Both the position numbers and the translations under genes were made by a program. The notes below the pieces were generated by a model, which worked only from the letters and a program-made list of their open reading frames with translations, made no database searches and was not told where the DNA came from. Shown one piece after another: positions 62,070 to 64,000 of a stretch of DNA of 64,000 bases. Position 1 is the stretch's first letter, and each line of letters begins with the position of its first letter. Source of the stretch: Clostridiales bacterium. Lineage in GTDB: Bacteria; Bacillota; Clostridia; Oscillospirales; Acutalibacteraceae. The stretch lies in contig JAIKWV010000019.1 in assembly GCA_024684435.1 (NCBI GenBank), positions 1-64,000 on the forward strand, in the 5' to 3' direction.

Positions 62070-63494
62070 ATGAGATTTTCATTGAAGAAAAAAACGGTCG
62101 CACTGGTAATGTGTATCACGGTGTCGATCAGTCTGATCGCCGTGGTGATATTCAATATAGGTATCAGCGATGTCACAAGGAAGCAATTTGAGAACCGTTC
62201 CGTGGATATTGCAAGGCTGGTGGCATTGGGAGTTGATACACAGCGGCTGACGAATGTTAAAGAAACCATAAAGGACGTCTATGAACACGCTGACAATAAA
62301 GTCCAGAGCAATCAGTGGGGAACGCCGGAGTTTGAAGAGTATGTCTCCCGGTTCTCTTTTGTTGAGGACATGGAGGATTTCAAGCAGATTCGCGCCGATC
62401 TGAGAAAGATGCAGGATGTTCTGGATGTGGATTGCATTTACCTGATTTGGGTGGATGTTGAAAATGTATGTTATATATATCTTGTGGATGCCGATGAGGA
62501 AGAGCCCTGCCCGCCCGGCTGTATCGATCCGGTCTATCTTGAAAACACCGATAATCTCAATGATCATATTAAAGACGGTTTTTCGGCGAACATAACCAAT
62601 ACAGAAGAATACGGCTGGCTCATTACATCGGGAACGCCCATCTTTAACGATCAGGGCGAAGTGATCGCCTTTGCCACCGTGGATATCTCCATGAATGACG
62701 TTATGGCGCAGCAACACCGCTTCCTGCTGTACGCAGTGCTTGCTTTCCTTGTTGTGGCCGTAATTGTTTGCCTTCTCGGCATCTGGCTGGTAACTCACTT
62801 TATAATCAGCCCTATCAATAAGCTGTCTCATGCGGCGGAACAATACACGCACAACAGAAAAACATTCTCTGAATTGAACATTTCAAGAGGAGATGAGATC
62901 GGAGTCCTTGCCGATTCCATGATTCGCATGGAGACGGATATCAGTGACTATATCGAAAGCCTTGAAAAGACCACCGACGATCTGATCTCAGCCCGGGAAC
63001 ACGCGGAACAGTTGGATATCGTTGCAAACATCGATCCGCTGACTCAAGTCAGGAATAAGCGTGCATATGACATTAAAGTCGCAAAGCTCAACGAGAACCC
63101 GCAGCCCTACGGCATCGTAATGGTCGACTTGAATGACCTGAAGGGCGTGAACGATACCTACGGTCACGAAAAGGGCGACGTCTCCATCAAAAGCCTCTGT
63201 AAAACCGTCTGCCAGACCTTTAAACATTCACCTGTATACCGCATAGGCGGAGACGAATTTATCGTAATACTCGAAAACGAAGACTATGAAAACAGGGAAT
63301 CTTTGCTTCGCTCCGTTACGGATGCCTTCCGGCTCAATTCGGACAACGCAGACCTGCAGCCCTGGGAACGTGCCACGGCGGCTGTCGGATATGCGATCTA
63401 CGACCCGGAAACAGACGACAGCGTAGACGACGTACTTAAACGGGCAGACAAGGCTATGTACAAGCAAAAGAAAGAGATGAAGAAAACAAAATAA
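62070..63494 (+). CDS. Membrane-bound diguanylate cyclase (GGDEF)
   Basis: 474 residues. A membrane helix at 10-31, an extracellular sensor domain of about 190 residues (DVDCIYLIWVDVENVCYIYLVDADEE, ATVDISMNDV, dCache-like), a second helix at about 215-240, a HAMP domain (IISPINKLSHAAEQY) and a GGDEF domain with the active-site motif RIGGDEFIV near residue 390. It makes cyclic di-GMP. No EAL domain is present. ATG 62070 has GGGAAAGGGG upstream. A terminator follows. Confidence 0.92.
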   Translation: MRFSLKKKTVALVMCITVSISLIAVVIFNIGISDVTRKQFENRSVDIARLVALGVDTQRLTNVKETIKDVYEHADNKVQSNQWGTPEFEEYVSRFSFVEDMEDFKQIRADLRKMQDVLDVDCIYLIWVDVENVCYIYLVDADEEEPCPPGCIDPVYLENTDNLNDHIKDGFSANITNTEEYGWLITSGTPIFNDQGEVIAFATVDISMNDVMAQQHRFLLYAVLAFLVVAVIVCLLGIWLVTHFIISPINKLSHAAEQYTHNRKTFSELNISRGDEIGVLADSMIRMETDISDYIESLEKTTDDLISAREHAEQLDIVANIDPLTQVRNKRAYDIKVAKLNENPQPYGIVMVDLNDLKGVNDTYGHEKGDVSIKSLCKTVCQTFKHSPVYRIGGDEFIVILENEDYENRESLLRSVTDAFRLNSDNADLQPWERATAAVGYAIYDPETDDSVDDVLKRADKAMYKQKKEMKKTK

Positions 63495-63509
63495 CGGGAA
63501 CATCACAAA

Positions 63510-63556
63510 CGGCTCTGCAAGGTCAAAAATCAAGACCCGCAGAGCCGTATTATTTT
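63510..63556 (+). terminator. Terminator of the diguanylate cyclase gene
   Basis: CGGCTCTGC / GCAGAGCCG stem, extended by GGTC/GACC, then TATTATTTT. Confidence 0.85.
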
Positions 63557-63679
63557 CGGTTAAAAATTTTCAGTGATGTTACGCCTGCGGCATAGTGATG
63601 ATGAGTACTGTCAATAGTTTTGCGCAAATTCAGTTTTATACTTAATCGCCTTGATTATAGCTCCTGAAAATCACATATT

Positions 63680-64000
63680 TTAAACAAAACCAAAATGATG
63701 CTTATTGTCTGTATTTTTTGACAGATCAATTCCTTCATCCAAAAGGTAATCTTCTACATCATCGCAGGTAATCAGATTATCTCCATCAGAATCCTCAGTG
63801 CGAAGATTCTGATTCATGATTACCTGATCAAGGATATTTCTTACCGTTCTTGCGTTTGCAAAATCGGGCTGTTTGCGATAATAATCGGTGATGTCAAGAA
63901 TATAGTCCAACGCTTTATCGTCGATATTATAATTTTTCTTGTCGAGAAACAGCCGTGCGATATCTCCAAGCTCTTCCCGGGTATAGTCAGGGAACTCAAG
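63680..64000 (-). CDS. CbxX/SpoVK-type AAA protein, C-terminal part (gene continues outside window)
   Basis: The frame runs open to the window edge, so the N-terminus is missing. The visible 106 residues (FPDYTREELGDIARLFLDKK ... NARTVRNILDQVIMNQNLR) match the C-terminal lid of CbxX/CfqX/SpoVK AAA ATPases. The final segment is acidic. The Walker motifs are expected beyond the window. Confidence 0.8.
   Translation of the reverse strand, partial: LEFPDYTREELGDIARLFLDKKNYNIDDKALDYILDITDYYRKQPDFANARTVRNILDQVIMNQNLRTEDSDGDNLITCDDVEDYLLDEGIDLSKNTDNKHHFGFV

Overview
The window looks like a chromosome segment of an anaerobic, low-to-mid GC Firmicute, most likely a gut Clostridia of the Oscillospiraceae/Ruminococcaceae type. 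This is inferred from a T-box leader before aspS, GatCAB, DnaD/DnaI primosome genes, rubrerythrin and desulfoferrodoxin, frequent TTG/GTG starts, strong AGGAGG-type ribosome sites, many glycan-degrading enzymes and an InlB-repeat surface protein. No species can be named from the sequence alone.

Layout. 1-2.5 kb: the end of a modular secreted repeat protein, a small membrane protein and an intergenic palindrome. 2.5-6.3 kb: a divergent pair of glycan enzymes (GH127-like and a GH-A/GH42-like secreted enzyme) sharing one promoter region. 6.3-13.4 kb: a seven-gene minus-strand cluster holding a canonical two-component system, a Cthe_2159-type beta-helix lipoprotein, a second two-component pair that has lost its phosphotransfer residues, a VTC-type polyphosphate polymerase and a DUF4956 membrane protein. 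Matching direct repeats (TTCAAT, 11 bp apart) sit before both the regulator and the lipoprotein gene. 13.5-17.8 kb: a DUF4838 protein, a small secreted protein, an iron alcohol dehydrogenase and a lipoprotein. 17.9-23.3 kb: class II aldolase, then fucI, a fuculose/rhamnulose-type kinase, fucU and a PAP2 phosphatase. 23.4-25.9 kb: tRNA-Thr followed by an accessory islet (lipoprotein, alcohol-dehydrogenase remnant, XRE regulator, small protein, frameshifted RAYT transposase with internal REP-like palindromes).

25.9-38.2 kb is mostly housekeeping: proS, acyl carrier protein, dnaD-like and dnaI-like genes, tex, ymdB-like, T-box-aspS, gatC, gatA, gatB. The gatA product has lost all three catalytic residues of the amidase family, although gatB and gatC look intact. 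38.3-39.3 kb encodes a membrane-anchored zinc-ribbon protein with a 21-histidine tract. 39.3-45.1 kb is a compact phage-derived island (S24 repressor, sigma-like regulator, tail-fibre-like proteins, CD1375-like small protein, NlpC/P60 endolysin, XhlA-like and holin proteins) with no capsid, terminase or integrase gene.

45.2-64 kb: patatin phospholipase, flavin reductase, Maf, AzlCD, SGNH hydrolase, oxygen-defence proteins, a GH3 enzyme with a short C-terminus, a TipAS protein and three GNAT acetyltransferases among membrane proteins, a frameshifted membrane gene, a GH31 enzyme, an unannotated 33-residue protein with its own promoter and terminator, a YfhO-family membrane protein, a diguanylate cyclase and the end of a CbxX/SpoVK-type AAA protein.

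The most unusual content, in my judgement, is the catalytically dead GatA inside an otherwise normal aspS-gatCAB cluster, the polyphosphate polymerase cluster with its doubled (one live, one degenerate) two-component system, and the capsid-less lysis/tail-fibre island.
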